This document shows positions 1-5,811 of a stretch of DNA of 5,811 bases, piece by piece. The DNA is taken from the NCBI GenBank assembly GCA_030147455.1, contig JASKZU010000169.1, positions 1-5,811 on the forward strand, in the 5' to 3' direction. Position 1 is the first letter of the stretch, and each line of letters begins with the position of its first letter. The notes beneath the pieces were generated by a model. That model saw nothing but the letters and a program-made list of their open reading frames with translations, had not been told where the DNA came from and did not search any database. The stretch comes from Planococcus sp. (in: firmicutes). Its GTDB lineage: Bacteria > Bacillota > Bacilli > Bacillales_A > Planococcaceae. Both the position numbers and the translations under genes were made by a program.

Positions 1-99
1 CATGCAGCGGGCGATGGACATACAGAAGACGCACATGGCCATGATGAAGACGGACACGAAGAAGGGCATGAGCATGGCCACGACGGGCATGACCATGGC
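1..99 (+). repeat. His-rich low-complexity coding repeat (metal-binding loop)
   Basis: The DNA is built from degenerate CAT/CAC-GGC-GAC/GAA units encoding alternating His with Gly, Asp or Glu. The clearest tandem is a 21-base unit at 64-84 repeated at 85-105, with 14 of the first 15 bases identical and the rest diverged. The octamer catggcca occurs at 34-41 and 73-80. In ZnuA/AdcA proteins this loop is flexible and is thought to collect or sense zinc. The repeat structure suggests that its length varies by slippage. The left end lies outside the window. Confidence 0.7.
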
Positions 100-621
100 T
101 CTACAGACCCGCACGTCTGGATTTCTCCGGTGCTGAGCCAGCAGCTGGCTGCTTCTGTCCGCGATTCACTGGTCGAAGCAGATCCGGACCATGCCGAAGA
201 ATTCGAACAAAACTACGAAGAACTTGTTGCTGAACTTGAGGAGCTGGATGAGTCTTTCCAACAACTTCATACAAAAGTAGAGCGCGACACGTTCTTTGTT
301 TCCCATTCAGCTTTTGGCTATCTTTCAGGCCCTTATGGCTTTAACCAAATATCTGTTGCCGGATTGAACAGCCAGAACGAACCGTCACAGCGTGAGTTGA
401 CGCAAATTGTCGACATGGCGCGTGAAAAAAATATTGAATACATTGTTTTTGAGCAAAATGTCTCTTCTAATCTGACCGAAGTCATTCAAAAAGAAGTAGG
501 TGCAGAAGCAATTCAAATGCACAACCTCGGCGTTTTGACGCAAGAAGACATTGACAACGAAGAAACATACTTCACGTTAATGGAAAGAAACCTAGAAGTA
601 CTCGAAACTGTTCTCAATTAA
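1..621 (+). CDS. Zinc ABC transporter solute-binding protein, ZnuA/AdcA type (5' partial)
   Basis: This is the C-terminal 206 codons of a cluster A-I metal-binding lipoprotein, which captures zinc (less likely manganese) outside the membrane and hands it to an ABC permease. Frame 1 is open from the first base, so the GTG at 130 is internal and not the start. Visible residues 1-33 are the His-rich loop (10 His in the first 32 residues). It is followed by DPHVW at 36-40, whose His38 is a family metal ligand, and by SHSAFGYL at 101-108, whose His102 is the next ligand. The GLNSQNEPSQREL stretch at 111-123 is typical of ZnuA/AdcA rather than manganese-specific PsaA/MntA proteins. I cannot assign the fourth ligand with confidence. 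The protein ends about 100 residues after His102, with no C-terminal ZinT domain such as streptococcal AdcA carries. The signal peptide, lipobox and promoter lie left of the window, so Zur control cannot be judged. Transcription ends at the hairpin just after the TAA. Confidence 0.93.
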   Translation, partial: HAAGDGHTEDAHGHDEDGHEEGHEHGHDGHDHGSTDPHVWISPVLSQQLAASVRDSLVEADPDHAEEFEQNYEELVAELEELDESFQQLHTKVERDTFFVSHSAFGYLSGPYGFNQISVAGLNSQNEPSQRELTQIVDMAREKNIEYIVFEQNVSSNLTEVIQKEVGAEAIQMHNLGVLTQEDIDNEETYFTLMERNLEVLETVLN

Positions 622-624
622 TCG

Positions 625-658
625 AAACCCCGCCGAACTAGCTTCGGCGGGGTTTTTT
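625..658 (+). terminator. Intrinsic terminator between convergent genes, possibly bidirectional
   Basis: A perfect 13-bp stem is visible: the arm at 625-637 pairs with 643-655 around a 5-base CTAGC loop, with a GC-rich core (CCCCGCCG). On the + strand it is followed by a T run at 653-658, 3 bases after the solute-binding protein's stop codon, so it is a strong terminator for that gene. On the - strand the same stem begins 2 bases past the menC stop codon (659-657), but only three U residues (from 627-625) follow before mixed sequence. Termination of the men transcript here is therefore plausible but weaker. Confidence 0.93.
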
Positions 659-1721
659 ATAGCAATACGCGATAGCCGATGCCCGGTTGGCTGCTGAGTG
701 TGATGTGGCCTTTGGCAACGCGGATTTTCGGCTCCGTTATGTCTTGTTCCCAGAAGTGGGAAGAATCCGAGAAATCTCCAGTCAATCGGACAGCCGGCAA
801 TGAAGAGAGCGCCAAATTGTGCGCTTTGGATACTCCAAATTCAATCATGCCTCCCACCCACATTTCCACATGATTTTGCCGGCAATAGTCGACGATTCTT
901 AGTGTCTCTGCCCAACCGCCAAGGCGTCCAGGCTTAAGCACAATAGTATCTCCAGCCTGTTCCAGCGTCATGCGCTTGACGTCTTCCAAGCTGGTGATGC
1001 TTTCATCCAGGCAGATCGGCGTCTGCATTGCTCGACGGGCATTACGGTGGCATTCCCATTCCTGTTCTCCGTAAGGCTGTTCAATCAATGAAAATCTGAT
1101 GCTGTCAAAAGCAGCCAGCTGTTCCAGCGGCTTGCCGGAAAAACTGCCGTTGGCATCAGCATAAAATACGATACTTGGGTAAGATGCGACTATTGCTCTT
1201 AGCTTTTCCGCATCAGAAGCTGGTGAAATCTTGATTTTGATGCGCCGGTAGCCTTTCTGCACCGCGGCTTCCACTCCCGCTGCCAAATTGCCGCTGTCAG
1301 CAGCAACGACGACGCCTGCAGGTATAGGTTCGTCGATGCCGCCAATATAGCTGTAAAGCGGAACGTCAGCGTGTTTGGCAAACAAATCCCATACAGCCAT
1401 TTCCAGTGCCGCTTTCGCCATATGATTGCCTTTGATTTTGGACAACAACCGGTCGGCTTCATAAGGATTATTCAGTTGCCGGCCGGTAAGTAACGGCGCA
1501 ATCACCTTTTCCATAACGAAACGGCTCCCGGTTACGGTTTCTTCTGTATACCACGGCGTATCGAATGCCACACATTCGCCGTATCCTTCTATGCCGTCGT
1601 TGGAACGAAGGGACACGACAGTCACTTCACGCTCGTTTACTTGCTGCAATACGGTTATAAATGGTTGCTTTAATGGCTGCTTGACGCTATGAAATTGAAT
1701 GGATTCAATTGTTAGAGCCAT
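657..1721 (-). CDS. menC: o-Succinylbenzoate synthase MenC (NSAR/OSBS subfamily)
   Basis: MenC dehydrates SHCHC to o-succinylbenzoate in the cytoplasm, the third step after isochorismate. The 354-residue protein has the enolase-superfamily layout: an N-terminal capping domain (about 1-125) and a TIM barrel. All catalytic residues are present: the KIK motif with Lys162 and Lys164, metal ligands Asp189 (YADAN), Glu214 (IEQP) and Asp239 (LDES), and the opposing base Lys263 (LKPGR). The GGMIEFGVSKAHNLALSSLP segment at 290-309 is the family C-terminal signature. Spacing closely follows the Amycolatopsis NSAR/OSBS enzyme as I recall it, including Arg266. This subfamily often also racemises N-succinylamino acids; here the men context makes OSB synthesis the main role. 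The ATG start is supported by an AGAAGGGA site (1738-1731) 9 bases upstream, within the end of menE, and the gene overlaps menE by 10 bases. It is the last gene of the cluster. Confidence 0.96.
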   Translation of the reverse strand: MALTIESIQFHSVKQPLKQPFITVLQQVNEREVTVVSLRSNDGIEGYGECVAFDTPWYTEETVTGSRFVMEKVIAPLLTGRQLNNPYEADRLLSKIKGNHMAKAALEMAVWDLFAKHADVPLYSYIGGIDEPIPAGVVVAADSGNLAAGVEAAVQKGYRRIKIKISPASDAEKLRAIVASYPSIVFYADANGSFSGKPLEQLAAFDSIRFSLIEQPYGEQEWECHRNARRAMQTPICLDESITSLEDVKRMTLEQAGDTIVLKPGRLGGWAETLRIVDYCRQNHVEMWVGGMIEFGVSKAHNLALSSLPAVRLTGDFSDSSHFWEQDITEPKIRVAKGHITLSSQPGIGYRVLL

Positions 1722-3145
1722 TTTTTCAATTCCCTTCTCAGCAATTTATTCGAAGCGCTGCGCGGCAATGCATCCACAACATGAAATTGCTTGGGCACTT
1801 TATATCCTGCCAATTGTTCACGGCAAAACCCAGCCAGCTGGCCTGCTGCCTGTGGGTCGTTCAATACCACAAAAGCTGCCGGCACTTCTCCCCACCGGGC
1901 GTCCGGCATTCCGCACACGCCTGCTTCTTGAACGGCAGGATGCGCCATCAGCGCTTTCTCGATTTCTGCCGGGTAGACGTTCTCCCCTCCCGAAACGATA
2001 AGATCCGAGCGCCTGTCCACAACAAATAAATAGCCTTCTGCATCTAAAAAGCCGATATCGCCCGTCGGCAGCCACCCATCGGCTGCAAGCGGCTGACCTT
2101 CGAAGCTGCCGATATATCCAGGGGATACGTGCGGCCCTTTGATGAAAATTTCACCTTGCTCATTTGCTTGTTTGTCGTCGCCAATTTTCACTTGGTACAA
2201 AAACAATGGCTTACCGGCAGAGCCGATTTTTCTTTTAGCATCAGCCGCTTGAAGCGTCGTGGTCTGTGAAGAGGTTTCAGTCATTCCGTATGTCTGCAGC
2301 ACTTGAATGCCGAGTGCTTCTGAACGTTCAATCGAAGCTACGGGGACGGGTCCGCCGCCAGCCAAAATCTGCTTGAATCTTGGCGACGGCTCTAGTTTAT
2401 TCTCTTCAATTTCGCGAAGTACCTGCTCGAGCATGACGCCAACCATGGAACTGTGTGTCACACGGCCGCTGCATAGTTCTTCTGCGCACGTTTTTGCATC
2501 AAACTTGTCATAAAGTCGGACGCCCATGCCGTACACAAGCGAACGCATCAAAATGGAAAAGCCGCTAATATGAAAAAGCGGCACTGTACATAACCATACA
2601 TCGTCCGGCGATACGCCGAGGTTCAATGCTGAGGAAACGGCGCTGGAAAAGTGGTTTTCAGCTGTTTGCCGCACACCTTTTGGATTTCCTGTTGTTCCAG
2701 ATGTATACATGATCGAGATCGTTCCATCACCCGGCCATTCATCTTTTAGCAATACTTGCGTCCGCTCAGCGCCTCTCAATTCCTCAAATGACACTGGGCG
2801 TGCAGCAGCTACTTTATCCATTAACAAGGCTTGGGAAAACACATACTCCACTTCTGCATCCTCGATTTGATAAAGAAGCTCGGCTCCAGCAAGCCGCTCA
2901 TTGAGCAAGACCATTTCACAGCCTATCTGCATGCACGCATACATAATGAACACCGCTTCCGGCTGGGACTTCGAAAGCAATGCCACACGCGAGCTTTTTG
3001 AGACGCCATAACTGGCCAACTTTTCGGCATAGCAATGCGACACTTCATCCACTTCGCTAAACGTCCAGGACTTTTCGCCATAGGAAAGCGCGAGCTGGTT
3101 GCCGGTAATATATGCGCGCTGTGCCAGCCAATTCGGATAAATCAT
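1712..3145 (-). CDS. menE: o-Succinylbenzoate-CoA ligase MenE
   Basis: MenE activates o-succinylbenzoate with ATP and CoA, via the OSB-adenylate, to OSB-CoA, the substrate of MenB. It belongs to the ANL adenylate-forming family. Counting from the upstream ATG at 3151 (479 aa), the motifs are: P-loop TSGTTGNPKGV at 150-160; PLFHISG at 191-197 with His194; YGMTE at 288-292; TGD at 363-365 with Asp365; the hinge region at 379-391 (VDRRSDLIVSGGEN); and the C-terminal catalytic Lys469 in PRSASNK. Length is close to the roughly 480-490 residues of Bacillus MenE. I place the start at the second ATG (3145), giving 477 aa, because the GAGGAG site at 3160-3155 is 9 bases from it but only 3 from the ATG at 3151; the shortened N-terminus (MIYPNWLAQRA) also resembles Bacillus MenE. 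The 3' end overlaps menC by 10 bases. A terminator hairpin lies upstream, so expression may depend on readthrough from menB. Confidence 0.95.
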   Translation of the reverse strand: MIYPNWLAQRAYITGNQLALSYGEKSWTFSEVDEVSHCYAEKLASYGVSKSSRVALLSKSQPEAVFIMYACMQIGCEMVLLNERLAGAELLYQIEDAEVEYVFSQALLMDKVAAARPVSFEELRGAERTQVLLKDEWPGDGTISIMYTSGTTGNPKGVRQTAENHFSSAVSSALNLGVSPDDVWLCTVPLFHISGFSILMRSLVYGMGVRLYDKFDAKTCAEELCSGRVTHSSMVGVMLEQVLREIEENKLEPSPRFKQILAGGGPVPVASIERSEALGIQVLQTYGMTETSSQTTTLQAADAKRKIGSAGKPLFLYQVKIGDDKQANEQGEIFIKGPHVSPGYIGSFEGQPLAADGWLPTGDIGFLDAEGYLFVVDRRSDLIVSGGENVYPAEIEKALMAHPAVQEAGVCGMPDARWGEVPAAFVVLNDPQAAGQLAGFCREQLAGYKVPKQFHVVDALPRSASNKLLRRELKKWL

Positions 3146-3154
3146 CTGCATTCT

Positions 3155-3160
3155 CTCCTC
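3155..3160 (-). promoter_or_regulatory. menE ribosome binding site that decides the start
   Basis: GAGGAG on the - strand is the only good Shine-Dalgarno match before menE. Two in-frame ATGs follow, two codons apart. The spacer is 3 bases to the first (3151) and 9 bases to the second (3145). The usual Bacillus spacing of about 7-9 bases favours the second. Confidence 0.7.
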
Positions 3161-3196
3161 TTTTGTTTACTTGTCCACGAGACTTTGCCAACGCGA

Positions 3197-3233
3197 TTGA
3201 AAAAAGCTGCCTTCGAAGAAGACAGCTTTTCAA
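3197..3233 (-). terminator. Intrinsic terminator inside the men operon (after menB)
   Basis: Read on the - strand, an AAAAGCTG arm (3230-3223) pairs with CAGCTTTT (3209-3202). An inner 4-bp stem (3221-3218 with 3214-3211) sits above one A/C mismatch and closes a 3-base loop. A run of six T residues follows at 3205-3200. The fold and T-run have the shape of a rho-independent terminator in the direction of the men genes, beginning 13 bases after menB's stop codon. On the + strand the downstream run is only TTTT followed by CAA, so it is directional. I find no good promoter between it and menE, which suggests partial termination rather than a true operon end. Confidence 0.82.
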
Positions 3234-3245
3234 TACAAGTAATAA

Positions 3246-4067
3246 TCAAGGGAAACGCGGGAATTGGCCAAAGTCCGGCTTGCGTTTTTCTTTAAACGCA
3301 TCGCGTCCTTCTTTTGCTTCATCTGTTGTATAGTAAAGCAATGTTGCATCGCCAGCCATTTGCTGAAGGCCCGCTAGTCCGTCCGTATCCGCATTCATCG
3401 CCGCTTTTACAAAGCGCAGTGCAGTCGGGCTCATTTCAAGCATTTCTTCGCACCATTTGACTGTTTCATCTTCCAGCTGCTCATATGGCACGACTGTATT
3501 GACCAAGCCCATATCAAGTGCTTCTTGTGCGTCATACTGGCGGCACAAATACCAGATTTCGCGTGCTTTTTTGTGTCCGATAATACGCGCCAAGTAGCCT
3601 GAGCCATAACCGGCATCAAAAGAACCAACGCGCGGTCCTGTTTGCCCGAAACGTGCATTGTCTGCAGCAATCGTCAAATCGCAAACTACATGCAGAACAT
3701 GTCCGCCGCCGATTGCATATCCTGCAACCATCGCTACCACCGGTTTTGGAATCACACGGATCAAACGCTGAAGATCCAATACGTTCAAGCGCGGAATCTC
3801 ATCTTCTCCTACATAGCCGCCGTGTCCGCGAACCGACTGGTCTCCTCCTGAACAGAAAGCTTTTTCGCCTTCGCCTGTCAGAACGATGACGCCTACATCT
3901 GAATTATCGCGTGCGCGTGAAAATGCATCGATCAATTCATGAACTGTTTTCGGACGGAATGCATTGCGCACTTCCGGACGGTTGATGGTAATTTTGGCAA
4001 TGCCATTATACGTTTCATACTTAATGTCTTCATATGTACGTTCTGTAACCCACTGACGTGTTGTCAT
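3246..4067 (-). CDS. menB: 1,4-Dihydroxy-2-naphthoyl-CoA synthase MenB (bicarbonate-dependent type)
   Basis: MenB performs the intramolecular Dieckmann-type ring closure of OSB-CoA to 1,4-dihydroxy-2-naphthoyl-CoA. The 273-residue protein is a complete crotonase-fold enzyme of usual Bacillales length. CSGGDQ at 72-77 and GYAIGGGH at 116-123 form the CoA and oxyanion-hole loops. QTGPRVGSFDAGYG at 142-155 carries the catalytic Ser149 and Asp151. Tyr246, in LLYYTTDEA, matches the C-terminal active-site tyrosine. Gly144 in QTG is the mark of type I MenB, which uses bound bicarbonate as the base; the mycobacterial type II enzyme has QTD. The start has the strongest Shine-Dalgarno in the window, GAGGAGGA at 4080-4073, with 5 bases to the ATG. 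The gene begins 1 base after the menH stop, so it is probably translationally linked to menH. A terminator hairpin follows. Confidence 0.97.
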   Translation of the reverse strand: MTTRQWVTERTYEDIKYETYNGIAKITINRPEVRNAFRPKTVHELIDAFSRARDNSDVGVIVLTGEGEKAFCSGGDQSVRGHGGYVGEDEIPRLNVLDLQRLIRVIPKPVVAMVAGYAIGGGHVLHVVCDLTIAADNARFGQTGPRVGSFDAGYGSGYLARIIGHKKAREIWYLCRQYDAQEALDMGLVNTVVPYEQLEDETVKWCEEMLEMSPTALRFVKAAMNADTDGLAGLQQMAGDATLLYYTTDEAKEGRDAFKEKRKPDFGQFPRFP

Positions 4068-4068
4068 G

Positions 4069-4890
4069 TTAATCCTCCTCGAAAATTCCTTTTAATTGTT
4101 CCTTCACTATTGTAGCAAATTCAGCCGGTTTTTCCACGTGAATCGCATGTCCCGCTGAAATCACTTGATGCTTGGCAGATGGCAGCAGCTTTTTCATTTC
4201 CGCTGCAATGGCGCAGAACTTTTTATCCAGCTTTCCGGTGACAATAAGGACCGGCATCTTGAGCTGCGGAAGGCATTCCCAGTAAGACGGCTGATGCCCA
4301 GTTCCCATGCCAAGCAAACTGTTCGCCAGTCCTTGAGAGGATTGTTCTAAACGCTCGTTTCTGACTTCCTGCTGCCAGGCATCGGGCATTGAACGCTGGC
4401 TTTCGAACAGCGGAATATTCTCCCATTTCCCGACAAATGATGCCACGCCGTTGTCATTGATAAATTGAGCCAGTGCGGCATCGCTTTTTCTTCTTTCGCA
4501 GCGTGCCTGTTCGTCCGCTAGTCCCGGAGAAGCACTTTCCAGCACAAGCTGTTCTATGCGCTCCGGATACTCGCATGCATAGGCAAGCGCCGTTCGCCCT
4601 CCCATCGAATAGCCAAGCAGCGTAAAACGCTGCAAGTTCAGCGTTGCAACGATTTTGTCTAGATCTTCCAGTTGACGTTCCAGACGATAACGGCTGGATT
4701 CCAGCGGACTGTCGGTTTTTCCGTGCCCGATCAAATCGATTGCAACGAGCCGGAACTCTGTCCATTCATTTTTCACCCGCTTCCACGTGTGTGTACTGCC
4801 GGTAAAGCCGTGAAGCAGGACAATGACAGGAGCGCCGCCTTTCCCGATTGTTTCCACATGATAGCGTACGCCGTTTACATTCAATTCCAT
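4069..4890 (-). CDS. menH: SHCHC synthase MenH, alpha/beta hydrolase
   Basis: MenH eliminates pyruvate from SEPHCHC, the MenD product, to give 2-succinyl-6-hydroxy-2,4-cyclohexadiene-1-carboxylate (SHCHC). The 273-residue protein is a single alpha/beta-hydrolase domain. It shows the oxyanion-hole HGFTGS at 27-32, the nucleophile elbow GYSMGG at 93-98 with Ser95, Asp222 in TGKLD and His248 in AGHAIH. These equal the Ser-Asp-His triad of E. coli MenH. By fold alone it could be any small hydrolase, and the men position makes the call specific. The ATG at 4890 has GAGGAA (4904-4899) 8 bases upstream. The gene starts inside the last 10 bases of menD and ends 1 base before menB, indicating one polycistronic transcript. 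Confidence 0.95.
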   Translation of the reverse strand: MELNVNGVRYHVETIGKGGAPVIVLLHGFTGSTHTWKRVKNEWTEFRLVAIDLIGHGKTDSPLESSRYRLERQLEDLDKIVATLNLQRFTLLGYSMGGRTALAYACEYPERIEQLVLESASPGLADEQARCERRKSDAALAQFINDNGVASFVGKWENIPLFESQRSMPDAWQQEVRNERLEQSSQGLANSLLGMGTGHQPSYWECLPQLKMPVLIVTGKLDKKFCAIAAEMKKLLPSAKHQVISAGHAIHVEKPAEFATIVKEQLKGIFEED

Positions 4891-5811
4891 CTCTCTAATT
4901 CCTCGTTCAAACGGCCCCAGAATTTCCGGTGCGTCTCTACGTTATGCGCACGGTCTGTTGCCACTTCGATTATGCGCACCGGCTTTTCTTTTGGTTCCTT
5001 AAGCGCTGCTTGTAATTCCTCTACCGTATCGGCCGCATAATACTCCGCATCATACAACTCTGCTGCTGCTTTAAAGCCAATTCCTGTCGGCGTCCCGAAC
5101 AGTTCCTCATAGTATCGTTCTTCTTTAGATTGCGGCAAGTAAGAAAAAATACCGCCGCCATCGTTGTTCATGACAACAATGGTTATATCAGATGCCTGCA
5201 GCTTCGAGGCGATTAAGCCATTCAAATCGTGCAGCAGTGCCAAGTCGCCGATCAGCAAATAACCGGGCCGCTTGTTTGCTGCCTGAATTCCAAAAGCTGT
5301 AGAAACTACGCCATCGATGCCGTTGGCGCCCCGATTGGCATAAATCCGCACATCGCGGCCAGTGGCCTGGAAATACGTATCTGCATCCCGAATCGGCATA
5401 CTGCTGCTGACAATCAAATCACTGCCATCCAGTTCATTAAAGAGAGCGCGCGCCAGTACTCCTTCGTCCACTTCCTGTTCGCAGTGAATGTTGATCAATT
5501 CACGAGCCAGGCCAGCTGCTTTTGTCCACAACCGCCCATACGAGCTGTCTGCATGCGCAACCGGCGCCAACTCCCACAGCACGGATGGATGCTGCTGGAT
5601 ATGATGGGTTACCGCCGATTGAGGATCGCGAACCATTGGGCTTTCGTCGATGACGATATACCGTTTCGGCTTTATTTTTGCCAGGAACAAACTTAACGGC
5701 TTTGATACCGGCTGCGGACCGATTCTAACGATAACATCCGGCACGATCCGGTCAGTGAAGCTTTCGGTTTTCAACAATGCGTCATAGGAGTCGATAATCA
5801 ACTCCAGCAAA
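4881..5811 (-). CDS. menD: SEPHCHC synthase MenD (5' partial, runs off the right edge)
   Basis: MenD is the thiamine diphosphate and Mg-dependent enzyme that decarboxylates 2-oxoglutarate and adds the succinyl-semialdehyde unit to isochorismate. About 309 C-terminal residues are visible of a family usually near 570-590; the reading frame is open to the right edge, so the TTG at 5810 is internal. Counting from that codon, residues 1-110 are the end of the middle domain, including IGPQPVSKPLS at 30-40. The rest is the pyrophosphate-binding domain: SMPIRD at 137-142, NRGANGIDG at 159-167, and the ThDP/metal motif running from GDLALLHDLN (188-197) to NNDGGGIF (215-222). Arg141 and Arg160 align with E. 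coli MenD Arg395 and Arg413 by spacing. The stretch reads SSSMPIRD where I remember GNSMPIRD in related Bacillales. The gene overlaps menH by 10 bases; menF would be expected next, outside the window. Confidence 0.96.
   Translation of the reverse strand, partial: LLELIIDSYDALLKTESFTDRIVPDVIVRIGPQPVSKPLSLFLAKIKPKRYIVIDESPMVRDPQSAVTHHIQQHPSVLWELAPVAHADSSYGRLWTKAAGLARELINIHCEQEVDEGVLARALFNELDGSDLIVSSSMPIRDADTYFQATGRDVRIYANRGANGIDGVVSTAFGIQAANKRPGYLLIGDLALLHDLNGLIASKLQASDITIVVMNNDGGGIFSYLPQSKEERYYEELFGTPTGIGFKAAAELYDAEYYAADTVEELQAALKEPKEKPVRIIEVATDRAHNVETHRKFWGRLNEELERWN

Noticed and set aside
130..621. A 163-codon gene starting at the GTG at 130
   Set aside because: The frame is open upstream to base 1 and encodes the His-rich loop and the DPHVW metal-ligand motif, so the GTG is an internal valine of a longer gene.
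1699..2029. Two overlapping + strand frames of 100 and 106 codons opposite the end of menE
   Set aside because: Both are antisense to the conserved C-terminal domain of MenE, and their translations look like random shadow sequence.
3160..3196. A possible promoter for menE (TTGGCA, 16 bases, TAAACA on the - strand)
   Set aside because: The -10 element matches the consensus at only 3 of 6 positions, and the start point would fall in the ribosome binding site, leaving no usable leader.
4454..4765. A 103-codon - strand frame inside menH
   Set aside because: It is an alternative frame of menH, rich in Arg, Cys and Gly, without a motif. The MenH frame contains the full catalytic triad.
4672..5040. 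A 122-codon + strand frame across the menD/menH junction
   Set aside because: It is antisense to two well-supported genes, with no family resemblance and a Cys-, Phe- and Ser-rich composition typical of a shadow frame.
5229..5696. A 155-codon open frame on the + strand, antisense to menD
   Set aside because: It lies wholly inside menD, whose motifs are unmistakable. The translation shows no recognisable domain, and I saw no convincing ribosome binding site for it. Long antisense frames are expected in such codon usage.
1..5811. A previously undescribed system
   Set aside because: Every long stretch is accounted for by an intact menaquinone gene or the zinc-binding protein. The only non-coding segments are the two terminator regions, and nothing suggests a mobile, defence or novel pathway element.

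Overview
The window is an ordinary stretch of a Bacillales-type (low-GC Gram-positive) chromosome. It holds the tail of a zinc-binding lipoprotein gene on the + strand, convergent with five contiguous menaquinone (vitamin K2) biosynthesis genes on the - strand. The order menD-menH-menB-menE-menC, the AGGAGG-type ribosome binding sites and the GNSMPIRD-like MenD and NSAR-type MenC motifs all fit Bacillales. Moderate GC by eye, with many GC-rich codons, would suit a Planococcaceae-like host, but that is inference and no single marker proves it.

Layout. Positions 1-621 (+) are the C-terminal 206 codons of a ZnuA/AdcA-type metal ABC transporter solute-binding protein, beginning inside its His-rich loop. 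Positions 625-658 form a strong hairpin terminator between the two convergent units; menC's stop codon lies against its T-tract. Reading leftwards on the - strand from the right edge come menD (5811-4881, N-terminal part missing), menH (4890-4069), menB (4067-3246), menE (3145 or 3151-1712) and menC (1721-657). Spacing is tight except for about 100 bases between menB and menE: menD/menH overlap by 10 bases, menH/menB are 1 base apart and menE/menC overlap by 10 bases. The menB-menE gap contains a well-formed intrinsic terminator in the operon's own direction and no convincing promoter after it.

How the genes work together. MenD condenses isochorismate with 2-oxoglutarate to SEPHCHC, MenH eliminates pyruvate to give SHCHC, MenC dehydrates this to o-succinylbenzoate (OSB), MenE makes OSB-CoA, and MenB closes the naphthoquinone ring to 1,4-dihydroxy-2-naphthoyl-CoA. 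MenF (isochorismate synthase), which usually precedes menD in Bacillales, would lie beyond the right edge. The thioesterase, MenA and the methyltransferase MenG are not in the window. The zinc-binding protein has no evident link to menaquinone synthesis and looks like a chance convergent neighbour.

All complete genes have intact catalytic motifs and no frameshift is visible. I see no mobile element, CRISPR array, RNA gene or undescribed system. The points most worth a second look are the mid-operon terminator, the possible dual OSB synthase / N-succinylamino acid racemase activity of MenC, and a small departure from the usual motif in MenD.
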